DNA of 64,000 nucleotides from Codonopsis lanceolata (GCA_013146195.2 CM028380.1:84477142-84541141); one strand, 5' to 3'. Counted from the first letter of the stretch, positions 45,475-56,809 are shown. The notes: generated from the sequence alone by a model not told the origin. Numbers and translations: made by a program.

Positions 45475-46429
45475 GGAATGTATCCCTCCTTTTGGTCTAG
45501 GATACACACCTACTCCAGCTGAGGTAGCTACCGTCATGAAACAAAAACGTGAGAAAAGAAAGGCAGAAAAGGAAACCCTCTCCAACCATACAGAAAAAAC
45601 CTTAAATGGTTACTTCGTAAGGAAAGAGGAAACAGAAGCCTATCTCATGTTTCCTGAGCCCTGGATAGACCAAAATGGGAAAAGATGCCCTGGCTGGGAA
45701 ATCTTTGAAGATGTTAGTCTTCTCATAGACAGAATGGAACAGGTCACCTTGGAGCTCCGTAGCACTGCATATAAGACTGCCACTTTTGAAAACACTTGGT
45801 CTATAGACCAGGATGACTATGCTCTAGTCTTATTTGATAATGACGGCCTGGGAGACAGCTTCTTACGTATGATAGACGGAGGTACTGATTATGGAAAGCT
45901 CCCTGCTAAGTTCGAGCTTCTCACTGATAAGCCTCTGCAAAATTAGTATACTACGACCGGCCCGCTCCTGACTCCAGCAGACCTGGTGGACCGCTTCGAA
46001 TATACCATCCCCCTTCCTTCCCCTAGCTTTACGGATTGGTCATCTACCGATCCGCTCCCTAAGTATGAGGATCTCAAACCCCAGGTCCTCAATAATGTAA
46101 TAAACCCCATGCAGTTTGTTAATAATGATAATCTGAATGTCTTTGCTTATTCCTTAGTTGCACCTACATTAAAAGACACATTAAATAATCATAATAATGA
46201 GTCATTTAATGAAATAGACCCAAAAGATAAAAAATATTTGCTTGAGCTTGTAAAGTCAGTTGAGCAACAGGAACAACATCACTCATCAGCAGCAGCTGAA
46301 GACTTGTCCATCATCAATCTGGGGCTGAACAATCAAGTCAAAGAAATCAAAATCGGCAACTACCTGCAAGGCTCTGAAAGAGCAGCGCTCATTGACCTCC
46401 TCAAAGAGTTCGTAGATATCTTCGCCTAG
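45419..46429 (+). pseudogene. Linker between protease and RT, with G-patch-like motif
   Basis: MGLGRNQEGLVNL with IPPFGLGYTPTPAE is the glycine-rich block found before RT in Tat elements. A basic stretch (KQKREKRKAEKETL) and an acidic part (DQDDYALVLFDNDGLGD) follow. The first frame ends at TAG 45944-45946 and the next open stretch is 45986-46429, ending IDLLKEFVDIFA with TAG at 46427-46429 just before the RT. Function of this linker is not known to me. Confidence 0.7.
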
Positions 46430-47053
46430 TCCTATGAAGATATGCCGGGGCTAGATCCAGCCATAGTCGAACACCGGATCCCCATATATCCGGATGCTCG
46501 GCCAATTAAGCAGAAGCTCCGCCGAATCAAACCAAAATGGTCACTACAAGTCAAAGAAGAAATTATGAAGCAGCTCCATGTCAACTTTTTTCGGGTAGTT
46601 GAATACCCGATCTGGCTGTCCAACATAGTGACTGTTCCCAAGCCCAACGGGAAGGTCCGGATCTGCATAGACTTTCGCGACCTCAACAAAGTGTCGCCCA
46701 AAGATGACTTCCCGCTACCCAATATTGATATTGTGGTAGACGCCGTTGTTGTTCACAAAATCAGATCCTTCGTCGACGGCATGCTGGGCTACAATCAAAT
46801 TAAAATGGCAGCAGAAGACCAAGAGAAGACCTCATTCACTACTCCTTGGGGGACGTATTGTTACAATGGCATGCCTTTTGGACTCAAAAATGTTGGGGCT
46901 ACTTATCAAAGGGCTTCCACCACTCTCTTCCACGACATGATCCATAAAGAAATAGAGGTCTACGTTGACGACATGATCGTGCATTCCAGCAACGCCAACG
47001 GTGCCCATATCAGAGACCTTCGAAAGGTTAAGAAAGCATCAGATGAAACTTAA
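46430..47053 (+). pseudogene. Reverse transcriptase of the Tat element
   Basis: SYEDMPGLDPAIVEHRIPI follows the in-frame TAG. The RT blocks are all present: RPIKQKLRRIKP, SNIVTVPKPNGKVRICIDFR, DFPLPNIDIVVDA, SFVDGMLGYNQIKM, TPWGTYCYNGMPFGLKN, and an intact catalytic YVDDMIV. The frame shifts near 47035-47065 into the thumb and RNase H part. The enzyme would copy the element RNA into DNA. Confidence 0.92.
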
Positions 47054-47062
47054 CCCCACCAA

Positions 47063-47849
47063 ATGCACATTGGGGTCACCAAAGGCAAAGTTCTGGGATT
47101 TTTAGTGACCGAGAAAGGCATCGAGATCGAGCCAGCAAAAATCAAAGCCATTATGGAGATGTCACAGCAAAAAACTCCAACAGAAGTCAAAGGTTTCCTA
47201 GGCCGACTACAGTATATCAACCGCTTTATCAGACAGCTAACAACCACATGTGGGCCCCTCTTCAAACTCCTAAAGGAAAATACTAACCAAGCCTGGGACA
47301 AGAAATGCCAGCTAGCCTTCGAAAAAATAAAAGCCTACCTTACCAATCCACCTGTGCTAGCTCCACCCCATACACATAAACCTCTCATCATATACCTAAC
47401 CGTCACAGACACGTCAGTAGGGGTCATGCTCTCCCAAGAAAAAGAAAGATTCACACATCGAAAATGCCATATACTTCATAAGTAGGAATCTGCAAGGAAG
47501 CGAGATGAATTATTCGGCATTGGAGAAAAGCTGCACCGGCCTAGTCTGGACAACTCAAAGGCTCAAAACTTATCTGCAAGGACGATCCATCAAGCTCATA
47601 TCCAGGATGGACCCTATAAAGTACATCTTCGGCAAGCCATCACTTTCCAGCCGACTGGCCAAGTGGTCCTTCCTTCTCAACGAGTTTGACATAACATATG
47701 TCACGCTCAAATCTATCAAAGGTAGCGTAATTGCAGATCATTTAGCCGATCTACCTCTAAAAACCAAAGATGCAACTGAGCCCATCTTCCCAGACGAAGG
47801 TATCTTCGAAATCACTGACCACGACACCGAGCTGGCAAATGTTCTTTGA
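47063..47849 (+). pseudogene. RT thumb and first RNase H of the Tat element
   Basis: GKVLGFLVTEKGIEIEPAKI, TPTEVKGFLGRLQYINRFI and FEKIKAYLTNPPVLAPP are the RT connection blocks. The first RNase H begins LIIYLTVTDTSVGVMLSQE. TAG at 47483-47485 and a frame change interrupt it, and it resumes with NYSALEKSCTGLVWTTQRLK and KYIFGKPSLSSRLAKWSFLL. RNase H would degrade the RNA strand during reverse transcription. Confidence 0.88.
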
Positions 47850-48150
47850 CGGAGCCGCAAACAAAAGAGGCTTTGGCATAGGGATCTTGCCATCGATCCG
47901 ACAAATTCTCACACTCCACTGGCCATAAGATTGGAGTTTGAGTGCTCAAACAACACAGCTGAGTACGAAGCTGGTATTGCTGGCCTAGAAGAGGCTCTCC
48001 GAAGGAAAGCCAAAAATCTCGAAGTCTATGGAGACTCTGCTCTAATCATAAACCAAGTCGAAGGAAATGGAGAGCCCAAGATCCCCGGCTGCAACTTTAT
48101 CATGCCAAATTAACAGCACTTGCCGCTCGGTTTGATTCTATCTCATTCCA
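47846..48150 (+). pseudogene. Second (archaeal-type) RNase H of the Tat element
   Basis: MFFDGAANKRGFGIGI contains the first catalytic Asp (FFDGAAN). NTAEYEAGIAGLEEALRR holds the Glu and VYGDSALIINQVEGN the next Asp. An extra archaeal-type RNase H after the ordinary one is a hallmark of the Tat lineage, and this placement supports the classification. The frame changes near 47895 and after 48085. Confidence 0.85.
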
Positions 48151-48154
48151 CTAC

Positions 48155-49069
48155 TTGCCACGGGATAGAAATCAATTTTCCGATGCACTGGCCACTCTAG
48201 AATCATTAGTCCAAATTCCCACAGAAACCCAAGTCCAACCCTTTGTGGTTGGGAAGAAAGTCACGCCAGCATACTGCTTCAAAATTAATGCAGCCCTTGA
48301 AGCAAATCACGAGCCCTGGTATGTCGATATCCTAAATCTGCTTCAGAAAGGTATCTATCCTCCTAGCCTAGATAAAAAGGGAAGAGTCTCCCTGCGAAGG
48401 TGGGCATCGCAATTTGTATTCAGCGGTGGAAGCTTATATAAAAGGCACTACCAAGGCCTTAATCTTTTATGTGTCGATCAGGCCAAAGCGGAACAAATCA
48501 TTGACCAACTCCACGGTGGTACCTGCGAACCCCACATGAATGGTCATATGCTATCCAAGAAAGTTATCCGGCAGGGGTACTATTGGAGCACGCTTGAAAC
48601 CGATTGCATTTGGTGGGTGCGACATTGTGACAAATGCCAACGTTTTGCAAATCTGTAGCACGTGCCCCCACACATCCCATACAACTCCACAGCCCCTGGC
48701 CCTTCTCAACATGGGGAATCGACGTTATAGGCCAAATTCACCCAAAGGGATCCAATGGCCATGAGTACGTCCTAGTAGCTGTCGATTACTTTACAAAGTG
48801 GGTGGAAGCCTCTTCCTACAAAACCCTGAATGCTCGCAAGGTATCCGAGTTCATCCGGACCAACATTATATATCGTTACGGAGTGCCTTTCGAGATAATC
48901 TCCGACAACGACACGCATTTTGAAGGAGACGTGAATCGTCTACTCGACGAATTCAAAATACAAAGACATAAATCCTCCCCCTATTAGCCGTAAGCCAACG
49001 GTGTCGTTGAAGCAGCCAACAAGACACTGGAAAATATTATCAGAAAAATAGCTGACACAAGAAGAGACT
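48155..49069 (+). pseudogene. Integrase of the Tat element, part 1
   Basis: LPRDRNQFSDALATLES links RNase H to integrase. The zinc-binding His/His/Cys/Cys region follows (HGGTCEPHMNGHML, HCDKCQRFA). A stop and frame change near 48656 lead to the core: WGIDVIG (first Asp), YFTKWVEA, EIISDNDTHFEGD (second Asp) and ANGVVEAANKT (Glu). Two stops at 48985-48987 and 48991-48993 stand where the family has Arg and Gln codons, fitting C-to-T decay. LTR D interrupts the frame at 49070 after ADTRRD. Confidence 0.9.
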
Positions 49070-49899
49070 TGTGACGACCCGACCCGGATCCCAAGACGAA
49101 ATCCCAAGGTCGTGCCGCCGGGAAGCAAATAACAACAAACAAGTAGCAAATAATGGGTAGGGCCATAACGGCGATACACCGACAACTTAAAACACATGCG
49201 GAAGCAAAATATAACATAGCAGTGGCGCCCGAGCTAACAAGCTCAAACTAAAACAACCAAAGAGATGGTTAATCTCTCGGTCCAAAAATTCGACTCGCGT
49301 GCCGCAACATTGGGCACGTAGGACAAACTCCCTGTTATGCAATTCATATATATAGCATAAAATAAAACCAAGTCATCGGCGAAACTACGGCCGGAACCCA
49401 ACATTAAACTAAGTCTAAGACTCTAGTCTAACAACTCAACGGCTAAACACGTGCCGGAGAACAAACATATTAATAACTAGCAATATAGCATGCTAAACAT
49501 TTTTCACCAAAAACCAAGCACGACTAAAACTTGTCGGCTTCCAACAACTTAAGTACTAACAATTAGTAAGCATGTGGAGATATAACCATACACATACATC
49601 AAGCACAACCACCACCGGTTGGCTACCAAAAGAATAAGCTAACATCAAATACAATATTACAATCATATTAAGGTTTGCTACCCAATAATGAAGTTTACAT
49701 AACTTCATTCTTCCCAACGACCTCACCAAAAGCAAAAAGTACAACCATGTAGCAACCTTTCCAAAAGAATTTCCTTGCCAACGAAGCCTTCGGTATTTAC
49801 TTGGATCCGCTCGAGCGACTCAGATCTAGGGAATCACAACCAACAAATAAAAGTAAGTCACAATGACTTAGTAAGTTACTAACCGTAACTTCCTATCAT

Positions 49900-50395
49900 G
49901 GCATAATACTCAATCATAAATCACATCATGCTATCGTCATGAAATAACCTTATATAAAAATCATGTTATGGCATCCATGCTCAACATAAATAAAACATGT
50001 TATCATTGTAGTATAACATTTCATTAAAATCCATGTCAAGACAATTATATGCTTAACGATCATAATTCTTGTTATTGATATAACATAGCCTTCCGATGGG
50101 TTACATGTGAAGGCATATAAACTTAACAACAATAATTCCTGCTTTTAACATAATGCCATATCCGAATAATATTCATGATAAAGCATAAAAACATAACAAC
50201 GGTAACTCATGTCATCGTTATAACATTGCCTTCCCATACTATTCATGTCAAGGCATATAAACTTAACCATAATGATCTATACCCTTGGCATAAAACCACA
50301 TTCCAATAATACTCATGTGATAGCATACATGCTTAACAACATTAATCAATATGTTATCTATTAAGTATAACATGTAAGAACCCAAAACAACCATC
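49900..50395 (-). repeat. Degenerate ~70-bp array in LTR D
   Basis: Same array as in LTRs B and C, about six diverged units. Confidence 0.65.
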
Positions 50396-50519
50396 ATATC
50401 ATATCCAATTCACCAAGCACGTTATTCACTTAAGCACTTGTGAAACAATTCATGTATAAGAGATATGATACCATTACCCAATTTCCTCCGCGCGTGTCGC
50501 TCCTGCAAAAACACGTGCA

Positions 50520-50745
50520 AAACCTTTATGTGCCCTCGATATCCCTCTCGTAGATATCGACGTCCCCGAGACAGTCTCCGCTCGAGTTCCATAGTTATCA
50601 AAGTCATGTGTATTACTACAACTAAGATAAACTACTTCCCCACCGTGGCCATCGATGGAGGGGTGTGTGCAAACCCGGCACGGCGATACATCGCGATCAC
50701 GAATCCCATAATTCGTGAAGACGATGTATCGTCCCACCAAAGACT
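50520..50745 (-). repeat. Hairpin cluster in LTR D
   Basis: In LTR orientation: GACGAT/ATCGTC, TCACGAAT/ATTCGTGA, GCGAT/ATCGC, the palindrome CCATCGATGG and a GATATC dyad, in the same order as LTR C. Confidence 0.8.
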
Positions 50746-51672
50746 CAACAGACCGACGCCAGCTGGACTTAAAACCCAAGCACAAGTAATATATACTCAT
50801 ATGCTCAAAACAAGTAGGTAAACACTCTACTATCAAACTAGTCATGTAATTCATTCACAACTAGCAAAAACATCATAACCGAGAATCATATAAGCTCTCA
50901 TAATCAAGTGTGCTTCACACACTTCAAAACTTCTTGGAGGCTCGACCTCCATAAATTCTACCCAAAATTCCGTAGGACTTAAAATTATAGTTCCTAGGAT
51001 TCAAACTAACCCAAAGGTTAACTCCGTTGAGTTCAATCTAAGTTTTCCAAAAATAAGGGTATAGAAGCATGGGCTTCAATATCCCCCCTATGTCCATAAC
51101 TATCGCCAATAATCATGTTCCCAAGTTCAATGAACTCACATAAACCCAACAAAACTCTTAACAATGCATCATAGAACAAATTGGTAAATTCGTGCATAAA
51201 CTCAATTAAATCACTTTACCAATCATGCCTTCCAAAACTTGAATAAATTATGTAACATGTATTAATACACTCTACTATACATATATAACACATTATTCAA
51301 GCTTAACATCATACTCATTAAGATAAATCAACATTTGGGCAAAATTCCCTTCCAAGTATCTCCACCAAATCATGCTCAACATACATGATTAAATCACATA
51401 ACAATGTTTAATATGCTACATTAAACATGAATAACAAGATAATCAAGCTTACCACCATGTTTAACAAGCCAACACATAATTGGGGCAAAACACCCTCCAA
51501 GCATCTCTACCAAATCAAGTGCTATACTCATGGATAATTCACATAACCAAGTTCATTAGACAATTTAGAACATCAATTTCACATACACATGGTCTCACAT
51601 AGGCCAATCAAGCTCTAACAAAAATCTTGCAATCCTAGGGTTCATGCATTTCTAGAAGCCCTAACAATGGCT

Positions 51673-51754
51673 TCCATTGACCCACATAGCACACATGGTT
51701 GATTCCCTAGGGTCAATGGAGCCTAAAAAGAAGAGGAAGGAAGGTAGAACTTAC
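51673..51754 (-). other. Conserved stem-loop and splice-donor motif, LTR D
   Basis: TCCATTGACC (51673-51682) pairs with GGTCAATGGA (51711-51720). On the minus strand GTAAGT (51749-51754) lies just upstream, followed by a pyrimidine run ending TTTTTAG. Confidence 0.72.
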
Positions 51755-52009
51755 AAAATCTCAGCCCTAAAAATCAGAATTTTCGGATTGGGAAGTGGGT
51801 GTCTTCTCTTCAACTCCTCTTCAAATTTGTTGGTAGATTGGGGAAGAAGAAGACCTTGATGATGGACACCAAGTTTGGCCCCTTTGAAACCCTAGAAATT
51901 CACCTTCACACAAGCTCCTCCCAGGTCTCTTGAAGGCTTGAAGAAATCGCCCAAGGAAGAGCTGCAAACTGTTTGGTCGGGCAAGTGTAGAGAGGGCGGC
52001 TGAATTGGG

Positions 52010-52016
52010 TTTTATA
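52010..52016 (-). promoter_or_regulatory. TATA box of LTR D
   Basis: TATAAAA on the minus strand, about 256 bp before GTAAGT. Confidence 0.6.
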
Positions 52017-52195
52017 TGGGGGATTAGTTGCTCTAATTAGGTCACTAATTACCCCCTAATCCCCTAATAGATGTTTAGGATTAGTGTTAGGCTAATTAGG
52101 TTAGTTTAGGATGTGTTTAGATTAGGTTTAAGTGGCCAAATTTCGGACAGAATGGATAAAGGGTCAAAATCCCGTAAATTGGAAGCAGGCCCCCT

Positions 52196-52229
52196 TGCGG
52201 TCGCATGGGGCATACATGATGCGACCGCA
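52196..52229 (-). other. 11-bp dyad TGCGGTCGCAT/ATGCGACCGCA in LTR D
   Basis: Perfect 11-bp inverted repeat (52196-52206 and 52219-52229) with a 12-bp spacer, about 180 bp upstream of the TATA box. Confidence 0.8.
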
Positions 52230-53306
52230 TCATGTGATTTCCAGCAATTAGGGTTTTTCCGCTTTCTTGCTCGATCCCGGCCTCTCCCGCGTGCGTTCTC
52301 GAGTCCTTCCAAGCCAAAATTGGTCTACTATTCAACCTTAATATCCTCTAATCTATAACCAAAGGATTCAAGTCTCAAACCTCATCAAAATAGGGCCAAG
52401 AACTTCAGTGCAAATCGCACGACTGGAAAAGTGAAACTGAAAAGGGTTTTCGCTAGAATCCAACTAGCAACCAAACCGACGATGCAACCAACATCTAACC
52501 AATATCCAAGGCATGTTAATGATGTTTTGAATGCCTTCTAACAATTATCCATGTGTTAACCACATAAAATATCAACCCGAGATTCAACGCATCTCGCGAA
52601 AGAAGAATGCATACGTGCATCTCAAACGACGTCAACGATCATGCTATTGCCTCTAAACATATACGGGAGCTAAATGAACATGTTTATGATGGTTATCAAT
52701 GTATGAATTCATGCATAGAACAATCAAGCAACATTTTAGGGTTTTACTGACGGGCAAAGAGACAAGGCGTAACGACTTGCTATCTAAGCGTCGAATGAAA
52801 CCACAAACCGACGGGTAATAACCCATGATTGTAAACACTTATTAGGGCTACACAATAGGCCTGAATGCCTCTCAGATGATGCTCAACAGATAGGGGAATA
52901 GGCTCAGAAGGCGAGGCGTTCGCCGGCTCCACTTCAAACTTCTGCGATAAGGAGAATTGCTATTCTCGAGGCGTCAAAACTTCACGACACTTATGGAATA
53001 CATCCAATTAGAAGTCTAACACATCTAAACATGTTATTTAATCATCATGTAAAGATCTGGGACCAAATCGAGGTCGAAACACAAAACCATATAAACTCTC
53101 AATCGTCGCATTTCGACTATCGTCGGGTTCACGACTTTTGACTTTAACAAGTCAACCACTAAATGACATCTCTAAAAGTGTTTTAGTCTTATTGTGGTCT
53201 CTCATACACATTTAGACTCTCTCACAACCAAACAAGCGATCAACAGAAGAAGAGATCACGCGAGCATTGCACGCAATTCAAGCTAGCAGGGAATCGGGAT
53301 CTTACA

Positions 53307-53771
53307 AGGCGGCGAGAGAAAAGTTGTCGCTAGCCCTGGGGCTATCGCACCTCTCGGTCAGGTACACCTTGGGGGGCTATCCCCTATTCTCTAGCATATG
53401 GTATGGAGGCAGTGCTGCCTATTGAAGTTAAAGTACCATCATTAAGAGTGATGATGGAATCTGGCATAGCAGAGATTGTTTGGGTCAAAGGGCGTTTACT
53501 AGCCCTAGAGCATACCCGAGTCTATCAAAGACGCATAGCCCGGGCATTCAACAAAAAAGTCAAAGGCCGCGACATCCAGGTCGGAGATCTCGTACTTCGA
53601 GAAAAACCCCCTAGTTATGTTGATACTAGGGGAAAATGGAAATCTCCATGGATGGGACTGTACATTGTCAAAGAAATCCGGTCAGGAGGCACCGTACTCT
53701 TCACAAACCAAGAAGGAGAGGACCTTGTTCGGCCCTTCAATCTTGACAAGCTCAAAAGGTACTATGCTTGA
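53307..53771 (+). pseudogene. Integrase of the Tat element, part 2 (C-terminus)
   Basis: The frame resumes as AREKLSLALG after LTR D, shifts, and from 53403 is open: MEAVLPIEVKVPSLRVMME, RRIARAFNKKVKGRDIQVGD, LVLREKPPSYVDTRGKWKSP and PFNLDKLKRYYA to the stop at 53769-53771. This is the Gypsy integrase C-terminal domain (GPY/F-type, here GKWKSPWMGLYIVKEI) and forms the end of pol. Confidence 0.9.
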
Positions 53772-54247
53772 AACCATCCTATCCGGCAAGTGCTTCCCTC
53801 TCCAGCGCGCTAGGTTGAAAACCCGAAAGGGCGGCCTAGGCAAAAGTTAGAGCAAAACAAAAAAAATAAATAAATAATAAATAATAATAAAATAAGAAAT
53901 AAGGGCTCGCTAGGTTGAAAACCCGAAAGGGCGACCTAGGCAAAAGTTAGAGCATAAAAAAAAGATTAGGAGAAAAGGGGAGGGAAGACACTCTTTGAAT
54001 CCTCGACATCCTATCTCTAGACTTCAGCATGCAAGAGGCTCGACTGACAAAAGAAAGAGAAAAACCACAACAGAGGCTCACATTAAAGCATTAAAACATA
54101 ATATTACATGTCCTAAGGTGCAACTTAGGAATTTTTATTTAAGACATTTACATTATGCATTATGCCTGTACATATCTACTTTTGCCTCTACCCCCACTTG
54201 TTCCCCCCAATATTCCTTCATTTGCAGCTCACCCCCGAAGTGGTCTA
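53772..54247. other. Non-coding spacer between pol and the antisense gene
   Basis: Holds a duplicated 46-bp unit, a short A-rich tract (about 53855-53900) and nothing coding that I can support. Confidence 0.6.
53809..53954 (+). repeat. Duplicated GCTAGGTTGAAAACCCGAAA unit
   Basis: Two nearly identical copies of about 46 bp at 53809-53854 and 53909-53954, 100 bp apart, each able to fold through CTAGG/CCTAG. Similar blocks follow pol in other Tat elements. Confidence 0.85.
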
Positions 54248-56050
54248 TCAGTGCCTGCGGCGTCCGCCCAACCGGGCCCATATTCCCCTTCTGCGAGGCG
54301 CAGAGGAACCTATGTTCTCATCGGCATGAGAGCCGCCGGAAGTATCTCCTTCCTCGTCATCAGCGTCCCCATTTTCCTGGACCGCTGTGTTGCTAGGACC
54401 GGCCCCATCATCTCTAAAGCCGGTGCCCCATCCAGTTTGAGGGGGAGGGACAGCCTCCTCTGGCTCCCAGGGATTATGTTGCCGACTCGCAGTGCTAAGC
54501 CGAGGAATCTCATAATCATCATGCCTAACAGCAGTGCCCCATCCAGTTTGAGGGGGAAGGACAGCCTCCTCTAGCTCCCAGGGATTGTGTTGCCGACTCG
54601 CATTGCTAAGCCGAGGAACATCAAGATCATCACGCCTATAAGTAGTGCCCCATCCAGTCTGAGGGGGAGGAGCAGCCACTTCTGGCTCCCAAGGGTTATA
54701 CCCCCCGCCTGCATCACTTAGCCGAGGCTGTTGCGCATTACGGACCGCCGCTGCGCTGCTTGGTCCAGAGCGTCCCCGGCGCCAAGATTATGCACCCGCC
54801 TAAAATCCTCCTGCAAAGCCTGAGGGATGACCAGCCCGAGCTGTCAATATCTTCGCCTATTTCCATCAGGTGAGCATCTATACCATTGGAAACATGACGG
54901 CCGAACAAATCCCTCAGTCCACGCCTAACTTCACGAGAGGACCCCTCTGCAGCCACCATTATCCACGCCAAATACTCTGTGGAAAGAAGCATATAGTCAG
55001 AAAATAAATAGGCCACTTGAAGCCTATCAAAATCCAGCTGCCACATCCTCTGGAAATCAAAGTCCAGAGTTCTGTTATTCTCTATCTCCAAAAACACAAG
55101 ACGAGTCCTGTCCGTGATAACCCGCTCCCTCCCAAATTGGCGCAATATTCTGTCCGCCCTATAAAAAGAAGTCCTCCTAATGCCCAACATGACAGCCTGG
55201 GCATATTCAGCAGAATGCAAAAGGAAGCATCGAATCTGCCAGTGATGGATAACCCAGACTATATCCATAGAGCCCCTCCGAAAGAAGCTCTCAGCCCAAT
55301 CATAGTCTGAGTAATTGGTTTGGGGGAAGCGGCCGCGAAAGCCATACAGCGCCGGGTCATACATTGCTCCATGAGGTACAGGAGCCATTATCCAAAGAAA
55401 ATGTTCTTCCAGCCACATGTGGATTAAAATGGGACTACCGGTAGGAAATAATTCAGCACCATGGGCAAAAGCATCCTGGCCAGCCAACGTCTCTGCCAGA
55501 ATCACTGGGACAATGTTCAATCGGCGATCCCTTGCCTGCAAAGCGAGGTCAACAACCCGCACGTCGATAAATCTTGGCTGACCTACCAGCAAATATCTCC
55601 CCACCAAGCACAAGAAAAGAGCTGTCAGTCGACGCCTCAAATAGTCTACATCATTCTCCCTGAACTCCGTAAAAGCTCCGGGAAGAACAGTCAAGTCAAA
55701 GTTCACTCTGTTATAAAAACCCGGAGTGGCAACGCGAGTAGTACGGAACAGCTCCCTAATTGCCATATAGGGACGCCTCCGAGGCGAAGGCACGACAATG
55801 AGACGAGTGGGAGCTACCCCCAGCATCGCACAAAACTCCTCAAAAGCAGGACACATCTCATTCATTCCAAAGTTGAAGAGGTGGTCTTGAGGAGACCAGA
55901 ACCTGGATGCCCCTCTCAACATGTCTCAGTTGATAACAATATTTCTCCAGGATAGAAGGCACCTGAAGCTAAAGATATGGTCGAACCAGTCACGTTCGTC
56001 CGATCGAAGGGAAATAATCTAGAGATCAAGAGCAGTTTCATAAATCTCTA
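54248..56050 (-). pseudogene. Antisense plant-mobile-domain gene carried by the Tat element
   Basis: The main open frame (55922 down to 54738, 394 codons) reads like the plant mobile domain (aminotransferase-like, PF10536): SRFWSPQDHLFNFG, EEFCAMLGVAPTRLIV, RRRLTALFLCLVGRYLLVGQ, LALQARDRRLNIVPVILAET and HMWLEEHFLWIMAP. The domain seems to start further upstream, since an in-frame TGA at about 55928 is preceded by RDWFDHIFSFRCLLSWRN. Frameshifts near 54840 and 54745 separate it from a C-terminal part (54679-54248) with three PPPQTGWGT...RLS.ASRQHNPWEPE repeats and an acidic, then basic tail. It lies opposite to pol, as reported for extra antisense ORFs of Tat elements. Its role is unknown. Confidence 0.82.
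54440..54700 (-). repeat. ~110-bp coding repeats in the antisense gene tail
   Basis: Three units with GCCCCATCCAGT(T/C)TGAGGGGG at about 54424, 54535 and 54646 (plus strand), followed by GGCTCCCAGGGATT-type blocks. They encode the TGWGT/NPWE repeats. Confidence 0.8.
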
Positions 56051-56205
56051 TCTCCAACAGGTGTGTGAGATAATGCAGCCATATGAGCAAGATGAAAGGG
56101 TTATCTGACAGAGAATAGAGTAACTGGGCAAGAAAGAAAACTCAAAGAAGCGAATGCAGAGAGAAAAGTAATCAGGTGTGAAGATTTACGCTGCTCGGCG
56201 TCCCT

Positions 56206-56212
56206 TTTTATA
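56206..56212 (-). promoter_or_regulatory. TATA box and leader of the antisense gene
   Basis: TATAAAA on the minus strand within GCGTATAAAAAGGG, followed by a CT-rich leader (CTTTTCTCTCTGCATTCGC). It lies about 280 bp before the main open frame and points in the same direction. Confidence 0.6.
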
Positions 56213-56292
56213 CGCAAAAATCAAAGAAATCGACAAACAATTGCGAACAGTAGTGAACAGTGGCTGAGAAAACTTCCCATAAGAGCAAACTA

Positions 56293-56347
56293 GGCGCCAC
56301 CCATGCTCACTCTTGGCATGGCGCCCAAACTTCATATGGGTGGCGCC
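56293..56347. other. 11-bp inverted repeat upstream of the antisense promoter
   Basis: GGCGCCACCCA (56293-56303) and TGGGTGGCGCC (56337-56347) are perfect inverted copies with a 33-bp spacer that holds another GGCATGGCGCC. Placed 80-140 bp upstream of the TATA box, it could be a regulator site or a hairpin. Confidence 0.7.
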
Positions 56348-56480
56348 AGCTTTGACAAATACTGCCTCCTGAAACAGCCTGGTGTCTTGGTTTCTGTCCA
56401 AATCGCCAACTGCTGCCTCGTCTGATCACGGAGAAATTTAGCAAGCTATAAAAGAGAAGGCTACGCATGATAGATGGGCT

Positions 56481-56809
56481 GCAATTATATGCCCACGCAC
56501 AGGAGGAGGAGGCTGCCTCTTCCTCTCCCCGCAGATCACCAGAAAATTCCCCTCAAAGGCCAAAGGTGTACTCCTTTAAAATTCATTTCTGAGATACAGC
56601 ATGCCATTACCCTTAAGAATCGGTATAGCTTTATTTTATGCATGTATTTTGAGTGTGCATTTTATTTTCTCATATCATTTAAAATTATATTGCATTACAT
56701 AATCCATGTTTGTACATATTTTAGATACAAATAAAAAAAGAGAGAGAAAAGGAAAACTAATAATATGCAGGGAAAAGAAGCTAATAATCAAAAGACACTA
56801 TATCTCTAT
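56481..56809. other. Spacer, nothing recognised
   Basis: AT-rich with a CT/GA-rich part at the left. No gene, repeat family or Tat LTR could be identified. Confidence 0.4.

Larger units (their letters stand above)
49070..53306 (-). mobile_element. 4.2-kb solo LTR (LTR D) inside the Tat integrase
   Basis: On the plus strand it begins TGTGACGACCCGACCCGGAT and ends GAATCGGGATCTTACA, the reverse of the family's end and start. The integrase frame is cut between RRD and the REKLSLALG block, so the insertion is precise. The flanks AGACT (49065-49069) and AGGC (53307-53310) look like a decayed target duplication. It carries the TATA box (52010-52016), GTAAGT (51749-51754), the stem-loop (51673-51720), the hairpin cluster (50520-50745), the ~70-bp array (49900-50395) and the 11-bp dyad at 52196-52229. 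No coding sequence is supported. Confidence 0.9.
41861..56480 (+). mobile_element. Ty3/Gypsy element, Tat lineage, LTRs not identified
   Basis: The gene order gag, protease, RT, RNase H, second RNase H, integrase is followed by a 3' repeat region and an antisense plant-mobile-domain gene, an arrangement reported for the Tat group. It is interrupted by solo LTR D (49070-53306). All genes carry stops or frameshifts, so it is an old, dead copy. I could not recognise its LTRs, primer-binding site or purine tract, so the outer limits are approximate. Confidence 0.85.

Noticed and set aside
54155..54574. Plus-strand 139-codon frame over the antisense gene tail
   Set aside because: It is the complement of the TGWGT/NPWE repeat, which fits better as the continuation of the mobile-domain gene.
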